A stretch of 35,711 bases of DNA from Psychromonas antarctica (GCF_022267535.1 NZ_JAHNZV010000024.1:1-35711); one strand, 5' to 3'. Shown: positions 27,501 to 34,689, numbered from the stretch's first letter. Made by a program: numbers and translations. The notes: generated by a model not told the origin, from the sequence alone.

Positions 27501-27674
27501 CAATTGATGCCTAACTTTACTACGTCAATGAAAATTGAAGCAGCGAAAAAAGACTCAACAACACCTAAAGTCTCACCACCAGCACCTTATGACGGTTCAG
27601 GCGGTGGTTCATTCGGTATTTTTGGCCTTTTATCATTACTAGGGCTTGGTTTCTTACGTCGCACTAAGGCATAA
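24564..27674 (+). CDS. Secreted multidomain nuclease with GlyGly-CTERM (ExeM/Xds-like)
   Basis: A 1036-residue secreted nuclease. A signal peptide (cleavage after SAGANA, about residue 20) is followed by a lamin-tail-like domain (about 22-160, DIIISEYVEGSGNNKMIELTN), an OB-fold region (about 215-320), and an endonuclease/exonuclease/phosphatase domain from about 490. The last carries its catalytic motifs: TMNVLNFF, GLMEIENNGFG, VAVNHLKSKGSSC, VIGDMNTYAQED (about 748), GTLDHALISP (about 827) and SSDHDSAAI (about 878). The C-terminus is a linker, GSGGGS, a hydrophobic helix and RRTKA: a GlyGly-CTERM signal processed by rhombosortase on type II secretion substrates. Shewanella ExeM and Vibrio Xds are the closest known models, extracellular nucleases used to feed on DNA and remodel biofilms. 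Confidence 0.92.
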   Translation: MKKKILALAIGSVLSAGANAALSDIIISEYVEGSGNNKMIELTNLGAADYTFPSNVTLEYSSYHNDIYNAAKVNVLEGQKIDAGKTLVIYNGETEAEVITAIQGTKVAAGTYAEAKYNAMNYSGDDHVALMDGSTIVDVIGTFGDSGNDWGKDKTFRRRLAVGDASPAQNTAFDANNWLEEPLDTLSGLGDSTLAPYVAVVVAPSICGSETLTTIGAIQGSENSSLLADTTVFVQGVVTAVAKYPVKGLYLQDAVADGNIMTSDGIFVKTSKATDDLIGNTICLTSKVVEDYGLTELETDEWDVTDTSSSVPAATDITMIPEDLGSFKATLERYEGMLVNLPSDIDPATDGNQDMRVTKAFGFDYNSYRNNLIFSYLRPNMVPTQNNVAGSEGATAAHEQNKDYRLIIESPEKAADGEIPYYPDFATDPAKNYIRINDSVTDMEGVIAYSYGDFTLVVTNQVDKNNFKHNDDRSKTPDLSTVTEDGEFAIKIGTMNVLNFFNSPFGGDINTHGDNRGAESDADFQKQKTKIVAAVKGLNVDILGLMEIENNGFGSRSAIKELVDTINEDYYDEDPKDAENSNSTSNRYVFVGYDSNGDLVLDELDSIGGDAITTGLLYRPTKVSIESLKVIPMPEQHAPAIVNDSYIVVKDSNGAALESGDNYQRSTLAVTFKVNQTGKKLTVAVNHLKSKGSSCWEDWQGVEFGDAEKWSEDAPDLDFQGQCEAFRVATAVHLGEELHKIAGDKVVIGDMNTYAQEDALLVLTENTTGKALTTARDTFIGKKPQFNVSGTPVAVTKSYGYINSVLLKDTEKGRLSWSYSYNDEIGTLDHALISPSLKDRLIDAVDWHINAAESTLYDYQSKYKGDHVDALYVNDAYRSSDHDSAAISLSYKYGEVSDGEPVHLVIQDGAIKIPYSIPGSEATLAGDIAEISLSSENDLSKIVLPTVALTEDGQSLVDIEVFGLKAGAYNATMKLVRDGQLMPNFTTSMKIEAAKKDSTTPKVSPPAPYDGSGGGSFGIFGLLSLLGLGFLRRTKA

Positions 27675-27681
27675 GAAATAT

Positions 27682-27717
27682 TAGCCATTTATCTGCTTAC
27701 GCTCAGATAAATGGCTA
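27682..27717 (+). other. Long hairpin after the secreted nuclease gene
   Basis: Perfect 14-bp stem TAGCCATTTATCTG (27682-27695) / CAGATAAATGGCTA (27704-27717) with an 8-base loop. It has no T-run and the next gene starts 57 bp on, so it may trim or stabilise the upstream message while letting some transcripts continue. Confidence 0.55.
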
Positions 27718-27773
27718 TCTAATACTGCAACAAGAGCAATCTCCTTTAAGCTAAAATTTCAAGGTAATTAAAT

Positions 27774-29312
27774 ATGAATAACAAAACCAAGATAGCCATC
27801 ATGCTATTCTCACTTCCCGTTCTCGTTGCGTGTGGTAGTGGTGATGATACAAACACAATTAAAAGTAATACAACAGTCACAAATCCAACACCACTAGTAC
27901 CTGTAGCACCAACTCCCGTTACGCCTGTTACACCTGTTACACCTGTAACGCCTACTCCAGTAACGCCTGTAACACCAACGCCTGTAGCAAGCAATTTAGC
28001 GGTTAACGGTGATTTTGACGATTGGGATGCAGTAACTGGCGCTCCAGTAGGTTGGAATATTGATGTTAAAGGTGGAATTACGGTAGCAAAAGAGACGATT
28101 ATAACGAAACCTGCAACCGAAGCTGCAACTAAAGCGAGTGCCAGCTCTGCCGCGATTACGGTTATTACTGGTTCGCAAGGTGATACTGATTTTCGTCAAA
28201 GCATCGATGTAGAAGCAGGTAAAACTTACACCCTCTCTATGTCGTTTTATCACACTGAAGGCTTCATAAAAGCACGTGTTTATCTAGATACCTATACCGA
28301 TGAATATTCAGCTCCGGATCTGGTTAATCAGTGGCAAGAACTTAGTGCGGATTACACCGCAACAGAAACTAAGAGCATTGAAATAGGTGCTCGTTTCTAT
28401 GATGAACCTTCATTTGACAATTCTGAAATCGTTTATTTCGATGATGTTAAATTTGAAGAGTCAACAGGCACAACTGTAACACCTACTCCTGTAACCCCTA
28501 CTCCTGTAACCCCCACAACACCAATTGTTCCTGTCGACACGACGACTTATTATAAAAATGCCGAAGGTAAAGAAGGTTTTGCATTAAAAACAGCCCTTTA
28601 CGATATTACTAAAGGACATACAGCCAAAACTTACGGTGATTTATGGACCTTTATGGCAGCCAATTCATTAGATAAATATTCTAAATATGAAAACGATGGC
28701 TCGATCTTAGATATGTACTCAGAGAACCCCTCTGCATCTGATAGTTATAACTACACGCCAGTAACCAGCCAATGTGGTAATTACTCAGGTGAAGGTAGTT
28801 GTTATAATCGTGAACACTCTTTCCCTAAAAGTTGGTTTAACGATGCCTCCCCTATGTATACAGATATTCATCACCTTTTCGCAACCGATGGTTATGTAAA
28901 CGGTAAACGTAGTAACTACCCTTATGGTGAAGTTGGCTCAGCGACATTTACGTCAACTAATGGCAGCAAATTAGGCGCGGCCATAACAACACTAGGATAT
29001 ACCGGAACCGTATTTGAACCGATTGATGAGTTTAAAGGTGATTTTGCCAGAGCCTATTTTTATATGGCAACACGTTACCAAGATATCGCTGGCTCATGGG
29101 AAGCAAATTCAGACGGTGCTAATGCAGTGTTAGATGGTAGCAGTGATAAAGTGTTTGAAAATTGGGTAGTTGTTATGCTTAAACGCTGGAGTGAAAATGA
29201 TCCAGTCAGCCAGAAAGAGATCGACCGTAATGAAGCGGCCTATCAGTTTCAAGGCAACCGTAATCCTTTTATTAATCACCCCGAATATATAAATAAAATT
29301 TGGGTTGATTAA
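27774..29312 (+). CDS. Endonuclease I-family lipoprotein with Thr-Pro linkers and a carbohydrate-binding-like domain
   Basis: A 512-residue lipoprotein with lipobox LVAC (Cys20). A VTP/TPV-repeat linker (about 43-72) leads to a beta-rich module of about 150 residues (NLAVNGDFDDWDAVTGAPVGWN to SEIVYFDDVKFEE), typical of CBM4/9-like galactose-binding folds. A second Thr-Pro linker (about 235-255) precedes an endonuclease I (EndA/NucM) domain with CYNREHSFPKSWF, TDIHHLFATDGYVNGKRSNY, the catalytic His region, and FKGDFARAYFYMATRY. Endonuclease I enzymes cut DNA and RNA nonspecifically with Mg2+. The lipid anchor and binding module suggest a surface-tethered nuclease rather than a free periplasmic one. 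It is last in the scavenging cluster. Confidence 0.9.
   Translation: MNNKTKIAIMLFSLPVLVACGSGDDTNTIKSNTTVTNPTPLVPVAPTPVTPVTPVTPVTPTPVTPVTPTPVASNLAVNGDFDDWDAVTGAPVGWNIDVKGGITVAKETIITKPATEAATKASASSAAITVITGSQGDTDFRQSIDVEAGKTYTLSMSFYHTEGFIKARVYLDTYTDEYSAPDLVNQWQELSADYTATETKSIEIGARFYDEPSFDNSEIVYFDDVKFEESTGTTVTPTPVTPTPVTPTTPIVPVDTTTYYKNAEGKEGFALKTALYDITKGHTAKTYGDLWTFMAANSLDKYSKYENDGSILDMYSENPSASDSYNYTPVTSQCGNYSGEGSCYNREHSFPKSWFNDASPMYTDIHHLFATDGYVNGKRSNYPYGEVGSATFTSTNGSKLGAAITTLGYTGTVFEPIDEFKGDFARAYFYMATRYQDIAGSWEANSDGANAVLDGSSDKVFENWVVVMLKRWSENDPVSQKEIDRNEAAYQFQGNRNPFINHPEYINKIWVD
27910..27985 (+). repeat. Thr-Pro-Val coding tandem repeat
   Basis: About eight degenerate repeats of 9-12 bases (versions of CCTGTTACA and CCTGTAACG) encode the first proline-rich linker of the endonuclease I lipoprotein. 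A shorter version encodes the second linker at about 28470-28520. Such tracts vary in length by replication slippage. Confidence 0.8.
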
Positions 29313-29327
29313 TAGAATCTAAACAAA

Positions 29328-29365
29328 AATATTGCCTTTTTCTTAAACAAGCGAAAGGCAATATT
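29328..29365 (+). terminator. Hairpin closing the nuclease cluster
   Basis: Perfect 12-bp stem AATATTGCCTTT (29328-29339) / AAAGGCAATATT (29354-29365), starting 16 bp after the stop codon of the endonuclease I gene. No strong T-run on the plus strand, so termination here is likely but not certain. Confidence 0.5.
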
Positions 29366-29533
29366 AACTTACTATTGCACAACACAAACATCGCCACAAA
29401 AGAATATAACCCTGTTTTTTACTGTATAAAGCAAAAACATCCCTGTGCACAAAAAACTTTTTAGCTGCATTTATTTAGTCGCCCACTTTAAAACACGTTA
29501 CAATAGTTTTTTTATTTGCTGTTAACTAAAACT

Positions 29534-31765
29534 ATGAATCAAGCCATTATTTGTCGTATTGCACTGGCTATCCCTCTGCATAAACAGTTCGATTATTTAC
29601 TACCGAGTTATCTGCTTAAAACAGCACTAGAGAATCTAGTCGGCTGTCGTGTGCGTGTTCCTTTTGGTGGGAAAAGACAGATGATCGGGGTGATTTGCGA
29701 GGTAAATCCTGCTTGTGATTATGCCCTAGACAAATTAAAGAATATTACCCAACTGATAGATCAAACCCCCCTATTAGATGACAGTCTGTGGTCACTTTTA
29801 CGCTGGGCTGCTTTTTATTATCAGCACCCCTTTGGCGATGTTTTTCAGCAAGCGATTCCAACCCTGTTACGTCAAGGTAAAGAGGCAAACTTTAAAGGCT
29901 GTGAACATTGGCAACTGTCGGGGAATGCATTTAATTTAGACGATTTTAAAGGCGCAAAAAAACAACAACAAGCGCTTTCTTTGCTACAAGAAAGCAAATT
30001 AGCGAGTACACAGTTAAAAACGCAAGATGTCAGTCGTCCGACGCTCAAGGCACTGCAGGAAAAAGGACTTATTGAATCGATTGAACAGCAACCCGATTGC
30101 GATCTAGAGTGGCTAAATACCTTTTCAGAAAGTACGCAAAAGCCAACATTAACGGCTGAGCAGGCGATTGCGATCACCAGCGTGACACAGCAAAGCAATA
30201 CCTTTAACTGTTTCTTATTAGAAGGGATCACCGGCAGCGGTAAAACCGAAGTTTATCTCAATATTTTAAAACCGATTCTCGAAGCGGGTAAACAAGTATT
30301 AGTGATAGTGCCGGAAATTGGCTTAACACCGCAAACGGTGCAGCGCTTTCAAGCGCGCTTTAAAGTACCTGTTTATATCAAGCATTCAGGCTTAAACGCC
30401 CGCGAGCAGCTTGATACCTGGTTACATGCCAAACAAGCCAGTGGCGCTATTATTATTGGCACACGCAGTGCTATTTTCAGCGATTTTAAAAACTTAGGGC
30501 TGATTATTATTGATGAAGAGCACGATGGCTCTTTTAAACAGCAGGATGGATTCCGCTACCATGCTCGAGATTTTGCCATTAAACGGGCGTTTCAGCAAAA
30601 GATCCCAATTGTTTTAGGATCGGCTACCCCTTCTTTAGAAACCCTACATAATGCACTGCAGGGTAAATATCAGCATCTGCACCTTACCGAGCGCGCAGGC
30701 AATGCCAAACCACCCACCAGCAGCTTAATTAACTTAGCAGGTTTACCACTTAAATCGGGCTTATCACCACAATTAATTGAGCTGATGGGCAAACATCTAG
30801 CCAAAAACAATCAAGTAATCTTGTTTTTAAACCGCCGAGGTTATGCCCCTGTATTGATGTGTCATGAATGCGGTTGGCTGGTAAAATGTCCCCGTTGTGA
30901 TGCTTTTTACACTTATCATAAATCAGCTAATTATCTGCATTGCCACCATTGCACCGCCACTCTACCGGTGCCACGTCAGTGCGGCGATTGTGGATCCACA
31001 CAGCTAATCGCAACGGGAGTCGGCACAGAGCAGTTAGAAGAAACACTCAATTCTCTCTTCCCCGATCACCCTACCGTGCGCATTGATCGCGACAACACGC
31101 GTAAAAAAGAGAGCTTTAACCAGTATTTGCGTGATATTAATAAAGGGAAATATAAGATTTTGCTGGGCACGCAGATGCTCGCTAAAGGCCACCACTTTCC
31201 CGATGTGACTTTAGTGGCTCTGATTGATGTGGATGGCGCACTATTTTGTAATGATTACCGTGCTAGCGAACGATTAGCCCAGTTGTACACTCAAGTAGCA
31301 GGGCGAGCTGGTCGCGCAGAAAAAAAAGGGCAAGTGGTTTTACAAACGCACCATCCAGAACACAGCTTGTTACAGGATCTGGTCAATAATGGTTATCTCG
31401 ATTTTTCTAGAAATGCACTGCAGGAACGCAACTTAGCGCAACTGCCACCGTGTTCGTTTCAGGTATTATTGCGCTGCGAATCGGCTAATGCCACACAAGC
31501 AGAAAACTTTTTAAGCTTATGCAAGCAAGTACTCACACAGATTTCGCTAAACAATAAAACTAGCGAACAATTATTGATATTAGGTCCTATTCCCGCATCA
31601 ATGGAGCGTCGCGCCGGTAAATACCGCTTTCAGCTGTTATTGCAAAGTCAGCAACGCGCACTACTGACAAAAACGCTACAGCAAGCGCAGGTTAGTTTCG
31701 ATAATATGCCTGAAGGGCGTAAGGTAAGGTGGTCCATCGATGTGGATCCGATAGATTTTGTATAA
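29534..31765 (+). CDS. priA: Primosomal replication restart helicase PriA
   Basis: A 743-residue 3'-5' DNA helicase that recognises stalled forks and reloads DnaB. It has an N-terminal 3'-DNA-binding domain (about 1-105, AIPLHKQFDYLLP and GCRVRVPFGGKRQMIGVI), Walker A GITGSGKT (about 230), a DEEH box in IIDEEHDGSFKQQDG (about 325), GTRSAIF, and GSATPSLETL. A zinc-binding insertion with eight cysteines lies at about 441-485 (CHECGWLVKCPRCD, LHCHHC, CGDCGS). Then come LGTQMLAKGHHFPDV and QVAGRAGRAEKKGQV. The ATG at 29534 is preferred because the protein then begins MNQAIICRIALAIPL like relatives; the ribosome-binding site is weak. A housekeeping gene with no link to its neighbours. Confidence 0.97.
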   Translation: MNQAIICRIALAIPLHKQFDYLLPSYLLKTALENLVGCRVRVPFGGKRQMIGVICEVNPACDYALDKLKNITQLIDQTPLLDDSLWSLLRWAAFYYQHPFGDVFQQAIPTLLRQGKEANFKGCEHWQLSGNAFNLDDFKGAKKQQQALSLLQESKLASTQLKTQDVSRPTLKALQEKGLIESIEQQPDCDLEWLNTFSESTQKPTLTAEQAIAITSVTQQSNTFNCFLLEGITGSGKTEVYLNILKPILEAGKQVLVIVPEIGLTPQTVQRFQARFKVPVYIKHSGLNAREQLDTWLHAKQASGAIIIGTRSAIFSDFKNLGLIIIDEEHDGSFKQQDGFRYHARDFAIKRAFQQKIPIVLGSATPSLETLHNALQGKYQHLHLTERAGNAKPPTSSLINLAGLPLKSGLSPQLIELMGKHLAKNNQVILFLNRRGYAPVLMCHECGWLVKCPRCDAFYTYHKSANYLHCHHCTATLPVPRQCGDCGSTQLIATGVGTEQLEETLNSLFPDHPTVRIDRDNTRKKESFNQYLRDINKGKYKILLGTQMLAKGHHFPDVTLVALIDVDGALFCNDYRASERLAQLYTQVAGRAGRAEKKGQVVLQTHHPEHSLLQDLVNNGYLDFSRNALQERNLAQLPPCSFQVLLRCESANATQAENFLSLCKQVLTQISLNNKTSEQLLILGPIPASMERRAGKYRFQLLLQSQQRALLTKTLQQAQVSFDNMPEGRKVRWSIDVDPIDFV

Positions 31766-32050
31766 TAAACAGCCTCAACTCAAGATAAAATTTCAATGGA
31801 ATTTTGGTTACCCATAAGCTTCAGCCATACTCAACTATGATGAATTCTTATTGCTGCACTTTATTGGGCAAAAAATGATCCCGACAACGCGGGGATTGTC
31901 CATGCGCACCATGCATTAATAATCAATAAAAACACTGTTATTGCCAGAGAAAACGGGTCTAAAATGAACATAATTGACACATATACTGTACTAATCTGAG
32001 TATATTCTTATTGTTTTCATGATCATAGAGGATCAAGTTAAACATACCTT

Positions 32051-32837
32051 TTGAACAGCCATACCGTTTCCTTTACGCTACCCTATCAGTTGAGAATACT
32101 GGCTCGTCAACATCCCAACGCACTGTATCAATTGAGGCTCCAAGTGACCGCGGACATATTAAAAGACTTTGCAGCAAAACAGAATAAAGGCAGTTTAGGA
32201 TTTACCAGCGTATTACACACACATTCTCGTCGTCGAGAATGCCATCCTCATGTGCATATCATTGTGCCCTGCGGACGTTACGATGCCACCAAAAAAACAG
32301 TGGCACAAAAGTAATAAGCAATATCTGTTTAATGAATTTGCACTCGCCAAAGTATGGCGAGCAAGAGTCATTGCTGCGATTAGTCACAGCACTGAGTTAA
32401 CCATGCCCGCTGACATGCCTAAAAAGTGGGTGGTTGATTGTCGTCAGGTCGGATTTGGTGCTTCTGCTTTTAAATACTTATCACGCTATCTGTACCGTGG
32501 CGTATTACCCGACAAAGACATTATTAGCATCACCGATGACAACGTGACATTTAGGTATAAAGAAGGAGGAACAAATATTATCAAAATGAGAACATTACCC
32601 GTACTCAAATTCTTATGGTTAATATTACAACACGTATTACCAAAAGGCCTGCAGCGCGTTCGTGATTACGGGTTTTTAAGAGGCAATGCCAAACAACTTC
32701 GGTTGCAAATAATGCTAATACTAGGGTGCGATTTAAGCACAGTGGCAATAACACCAAAACGAAAATGGTCAGTCTGCATCTGCCCATGCTGTCAGCATGA
32801 AATGCATTTTATAGGAGTAAACCGACTGGGAAATTAA
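32051..32837 (+). pseudogene. IS91-family (HUH, Y2-type) transposase remnant
   Basis: Two overlapping frames together encode the middle of an IS91-family rolling-circle transposase. The first frame has SFTLPYQLRILARQH, GFTSVLHTHSRRRECHPHVH (the HUH motif, HPHVH) and IIVPCGRYD. The second continues with NKQYLFNEFALAKVWRAR, KKWVVDCRQVGFGASAFKYL, SRYLYRGVLPD and LIQHVLPKG-like sequence. The switch falls at a run of seven A residues (32291-32297); removing one A restores a single frame across TKKQWHKSNKQYL. The N-terminal zinc-finger region and the extreme C-terminus are missing, so this is a decayed fragment. Neither IS end nor ori/ter sequence was recognised. It lies just left of the cassette zone. 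Confidence 0.85.
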
Positions 32838-33052
32838 CGTGTTATCACGCATGATCTTCTAAGAAGAATTCATAACAGAAAGCGAATAAAAAGAGGTGTA
32901 TTGGCATTCAACCCAAACAGATAACAGGTTGATATAATTGAACTATCAATTGTATGTTAGCGAAACTCGCCTAAAGAAAAGTCACCATTTTAATTTAGCC
33001 CTCACCAAAATCCACTATTTACGATAAAGAGAAGCAACTCCCGAACGGGCTT

Positions 33053-33107
33053 GTTCAACACCCGAATAAGGTATCGGCTGCGCGACACCTATTTTTGTTT
33101 GTTATGC
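33053..33107 (-). repeat. Candidate attC site (55 bp) after the relE gene
   Basis: Read on the minus strand it starts GCATAAC (33107-33101) and ends GTTGAAC (33059-33053), a full match to the GTTRRRY core. Between them AATAGGTGTCG pairs with CGATACCTTATT with one G-T wobble and one bulged base, giving a stem with an extrahelical nucleotide as in attC sites. It begins 4 bp after the relE stop, where a cassette recombination site is expected. The outer arms pair poorly, so this is the weakest of the three candidates. Confidence 0.5.
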
Positions 33108-33111
33108 AGCA

Positions 33112-33399
33112 TTACTCGTGACGTGCTGCTAATTTTTTATAAACAGCATCTTTGTCACGCTTACCAATAGCTAAAACATAAACCACTATTTCAGAATCAA
33201 TCACTTCATAAGCTAAACGATAACCTGCAGTCCGAAGCTTTATTTTGTAAACCGAATCATACCCTCGAAGCTTTGCAGAAGGAACGTGTGGATTTTCAAG
33301 TCGTTCAGCTAACTTCTTTTTAAATTGGCTTTGAATCGGTGAAGCTAACTTGCTCCACTCTTTTTGTGCTGCTGGCAGAAATTTAAGCTTATAAGTCAT
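33112..33399 (-). CDS. RelE/ParE-family toxin
   Basis: A 95-residue basic protein with the RelE fold pattern: MTYKLKFLPAAQKEWSKLAS, KLRGYDSVYKIKLRTAGYRLAYEVIDSEIVVYVLAIGKRDKDAVYK. Residues such as K and R in YKIKLRTAGYRL and the GKRD tail fit the mRNA-interferase group that cuts translated messages on the ribosome. It overlaps the antitoxin gene by 11 bp. Toxin-antitoxin pairs of this kind are among the commonest contents of large chromosomal integrons, where they are thought to stabilise the array. It forms, with the antitoxin, one minus-strand cassette ending at the attC candidate 33053-33107. Target specificity is not proven by sequence. Confidence 0.88.
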   Translation of the reverse strand: MTYKLKFLPAAQKEWSKLASPIQSQFKKKLAERLENPHVPSAKLRGYDSVYKIKLRTAGYRLAYEVIDSEIVVYVLAIGKRDKDAVYKKLAARHE

Positions 33400-33640
33400 C
33401 TAAACTAACTTCCACTGCTTCTGATAAGTCGCCTCGACGGCTATCAACCAGATTTCCAAGTTCATAATCATCAAGCATATCCATTAACCACTCGTAGGTT
33501 TCCGCTGGAACAAGGTAAGCAGCAGGTGTGTTATGATTTAGTATTGCAATTGCAGCGCCATCAGCTGCATTTAACAAGGCGGTTGGATTCTTCTTTAATT
33601 CTGAAATGCTTGCAGAGCAATCAGCTAATATCTGTCTCAT
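33389..33640 (-). CDS. Phd/YefM (RelB/StbD)-type antitoxin
   Basis: An 83-residue acidic protein opening MRQILADCSASISELKKNPT, then ALLNAADGAAIAILNHNTPA and AYLVPAETYEWLMDMLDDYE. This is the N-terminal DNA-binding fold of Phd/YefM antitoxins followed by an acidic tail that would wrap the toxin. AAGGAG stands 6-7 bases before the ATG, and TAAAAT-like promoter sequence lies in the 81 bp between the cassette start (33721) and the ATG, so the cassette can probably express itself without an integron promoter. The toxin start lies inside its 3' end, coupling translation. Antitoxin plus its promoter is expected to be autoregulated. Confidence 0.88.
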   Translation of the reverse strand: MRQILADCSASISELKKNPTALLNAADGAAIAILNHNTPAAYLVPAETYEWLMDMLDDYELGNLVDSRRGDLSEAVEVSLDDL

Positions 33641-33721
33641 GGTAGCTCCTTAATAAAGCGTTAAATTTAGCCCTTATTTTAGACTACTTACCGAGGGCTT
33701 GCTAATAAATTTACAGAAGCT

Positions 33722-33845
33722 GCATAACGCCTGCAACAGTGGCGGTTTGAGATTGGTAGTGTTTTTGAGTGTTTTTGAGTGTTTTTGAGTGTTTTTTCAA
33801 AAACAGTGCCGAGACCAAAGCGTCCAGGGCAGCAGTTTGTTAAAT
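33722..33845 (-). repeat. attC recombination site (124 bp) of the tae4-tai4 cassette
   Basis: On the minus strand it runs from ATTTAAC (33845-33839, a perfect RYYYAAC box) to GTTATGC (33728-33722, one mismatch to GTTRRRY), giving TAACAAAC at one end and GGCGTTATGC at the other as in Vibrio-type attC sites. The two arms pair in register over about 40 bases (TAAC, CTGC, TGG, CG, TTTG blocks) with an unpaired A between TGG and CG. The same unpaired position occurs in the 34831 site. The loop holds nearly four copies of GTGTTTTTGA. The last base of the tai4 stop codon is the first base of the site, the tight packing typical of cassettes. Confidence 0.8.
33759..33796 (+). repeat. 10-bp tandem repeat inside the attC loop
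   Basis: Three perfect copies of GTGTTTTTGA (33759-33788) plus a partial fourth (GTGTTTTT), then TCAAAAACA, which can fold back on any of the repeats. It lies in the terminal variable region of the attC site and is a likely place for slippage. Confidence 0.9.
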
Positions 33846-34204
33846 TATTTTTGAGAACTGAAATAGAGTTCGTCTAACTCCGAGCTACTATATAAATCAA
33901 TACATTTTTTGATTTCAAATGTGCCGCTAATAGACCCTTGATATTTCTTTTCAATAAATTTATGAATAAGCGGTTCGGAGTTTAAAAGGCTCTCTACTGA
34001 CAAGTTAGACTGTTCTAAATATGAGCTGGCCGTATTTAAAGCATCTTTTTTTTCTTCCTCATTTTTAAGCGAATAGCTAAGACATCTACTTAAAACCCAA
34101 TTTTTATAGATTATTTTTTGATCTGAAATTTCTGTCGAATTATCAGAAGATTTTGCACATGATGCGATAAGACCAAGTAACAACAGCAATACTATTCGAT
34201 TCAT
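33845..34204 (-). CDS. tai4: Tai4-like immunity lipoprotein for the Tae4 amidase
   Basis: A 119-residue predicted periplasmic protein. It has a signal sequence with a lipobox-like IASC (Cys16), then the Tai4 pattern: NWVLSRCLSYSLKNEEEKKD, TASSYLEQSNLSVESLLN, IEKKYQGSISGTFEIKKCID and LYSSSELDEL. Tai4 proteins dimerise and plug the active site of Tae4 amidases, protecting the producer's periplasm from kin attack. The ATG at 34204 overlaps the tae4 stop (ATGA) with GGAG 7 bases upstream, so the two are translationally coupled; a TTG four codons earlier is less likely. Lipid anchoring would be unusual for this family, and a plain cleaved signal is possible. Its stop codon abuts the attC site. Confidence 0.85.
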   Translation of the reverse strand: MNRIVLLLLLGLIASCAKSSDNSTEISDQKIIYKNWVLSRCLSYSLKNEEEKKDALNTASSYLEQSNLSVESLLNSEPLIHKFIEKKYQGSISGTFEIKKCIDLYSSSELDELYFSSQK

Positions 34205-34689
34205 GTAAGACTCCAAAATAAACCTTTCTCAGGGGTGAAACTACCATTTTCAGAATTCATAAAATGGCAAGAATCAGAACAAATATTACCATTCCAGAGA
34301 GTTACATGCCCTCCTGCATTAGACCAACCGCTGCCAGAAAATACTACAATTCCTTTTTTATCATTAAAATCTGTTTGCTTGGGTGAGTTTATTATTAAAT
34401 CAGGCTTCCCAAAAGTATCTTCAAGATAGAGAATCATATCGTTTACCCTATACATATATTGTTTTTTATCATTTCCGCTTACTACTGCATACTTCCCACC
34501 ATTGGGAATTAAAATGCCACATTTATTTAAAACATAGCTCATGCGAATTGGACATGCATTCTGAAATACACCAGAATCAATATTTATTTGAACATGCCCA
34601 CCAATTTTTTCACCAACTTCTTTAACAGATACATTAATTTCAGAGAAAAAACTCCAAGCTCTTATGAAATTTGGTCTAAACCTTGACAT
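34201..34689 (-). CDS. tae4: Tae4-family type VI secretion amidase effector
   Basis: A 162-residue peptidoglycan amidase of the Tae4 family (NlpC/P60-like Cys peptidase) that cleaves the gamma-D-glutamyl-mDAP bond in target-cell walls after type VI delivery. The catalytic residues fall at C46 (FQNACPIRMSYVLN), H128 (SNAGGHVTLWNG) and D139 (ICSDSC), offset by two from the C44-H126-D137 triad known for Salmonella Tae4. C137 and C141 match the regulatory disulfide pair of that family. No signal peptide, as expected for a T6SS effector. It forms a two-gene cassette with tai4. No T6SS structural gene (hcp, vgrG, tss) is in the window, so use of the effector depends on a system elsewhere. The 141 bp up to the next attC could carry its own promoter. 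Confidence 0.9.
   Translation of the reverse strand: MSRFRPNFIRAWSFFSEINVSVKEVGEKIGGHVQINIDSGVFQNACPIRMSYVLNKCGILIPNGGKYAVVSGNDKKQYMYRVNDMILYLEDTFGKPDLIINSPKQTDFNDKKGIVVFSGSGWSNAGGHVTLWNGNICSDSCHFMNSENGSFTPEKGLFWSLT

Noticed and set aside
31840-32000. Open stretch of about 50 codons reading IAALYWAKNDPDNAGIVHAH
   Set aside because: No start codon or ribosome-binding site, not a family I recognise; at most a fragment of a decayed gene between priA and the IS91 remnant.
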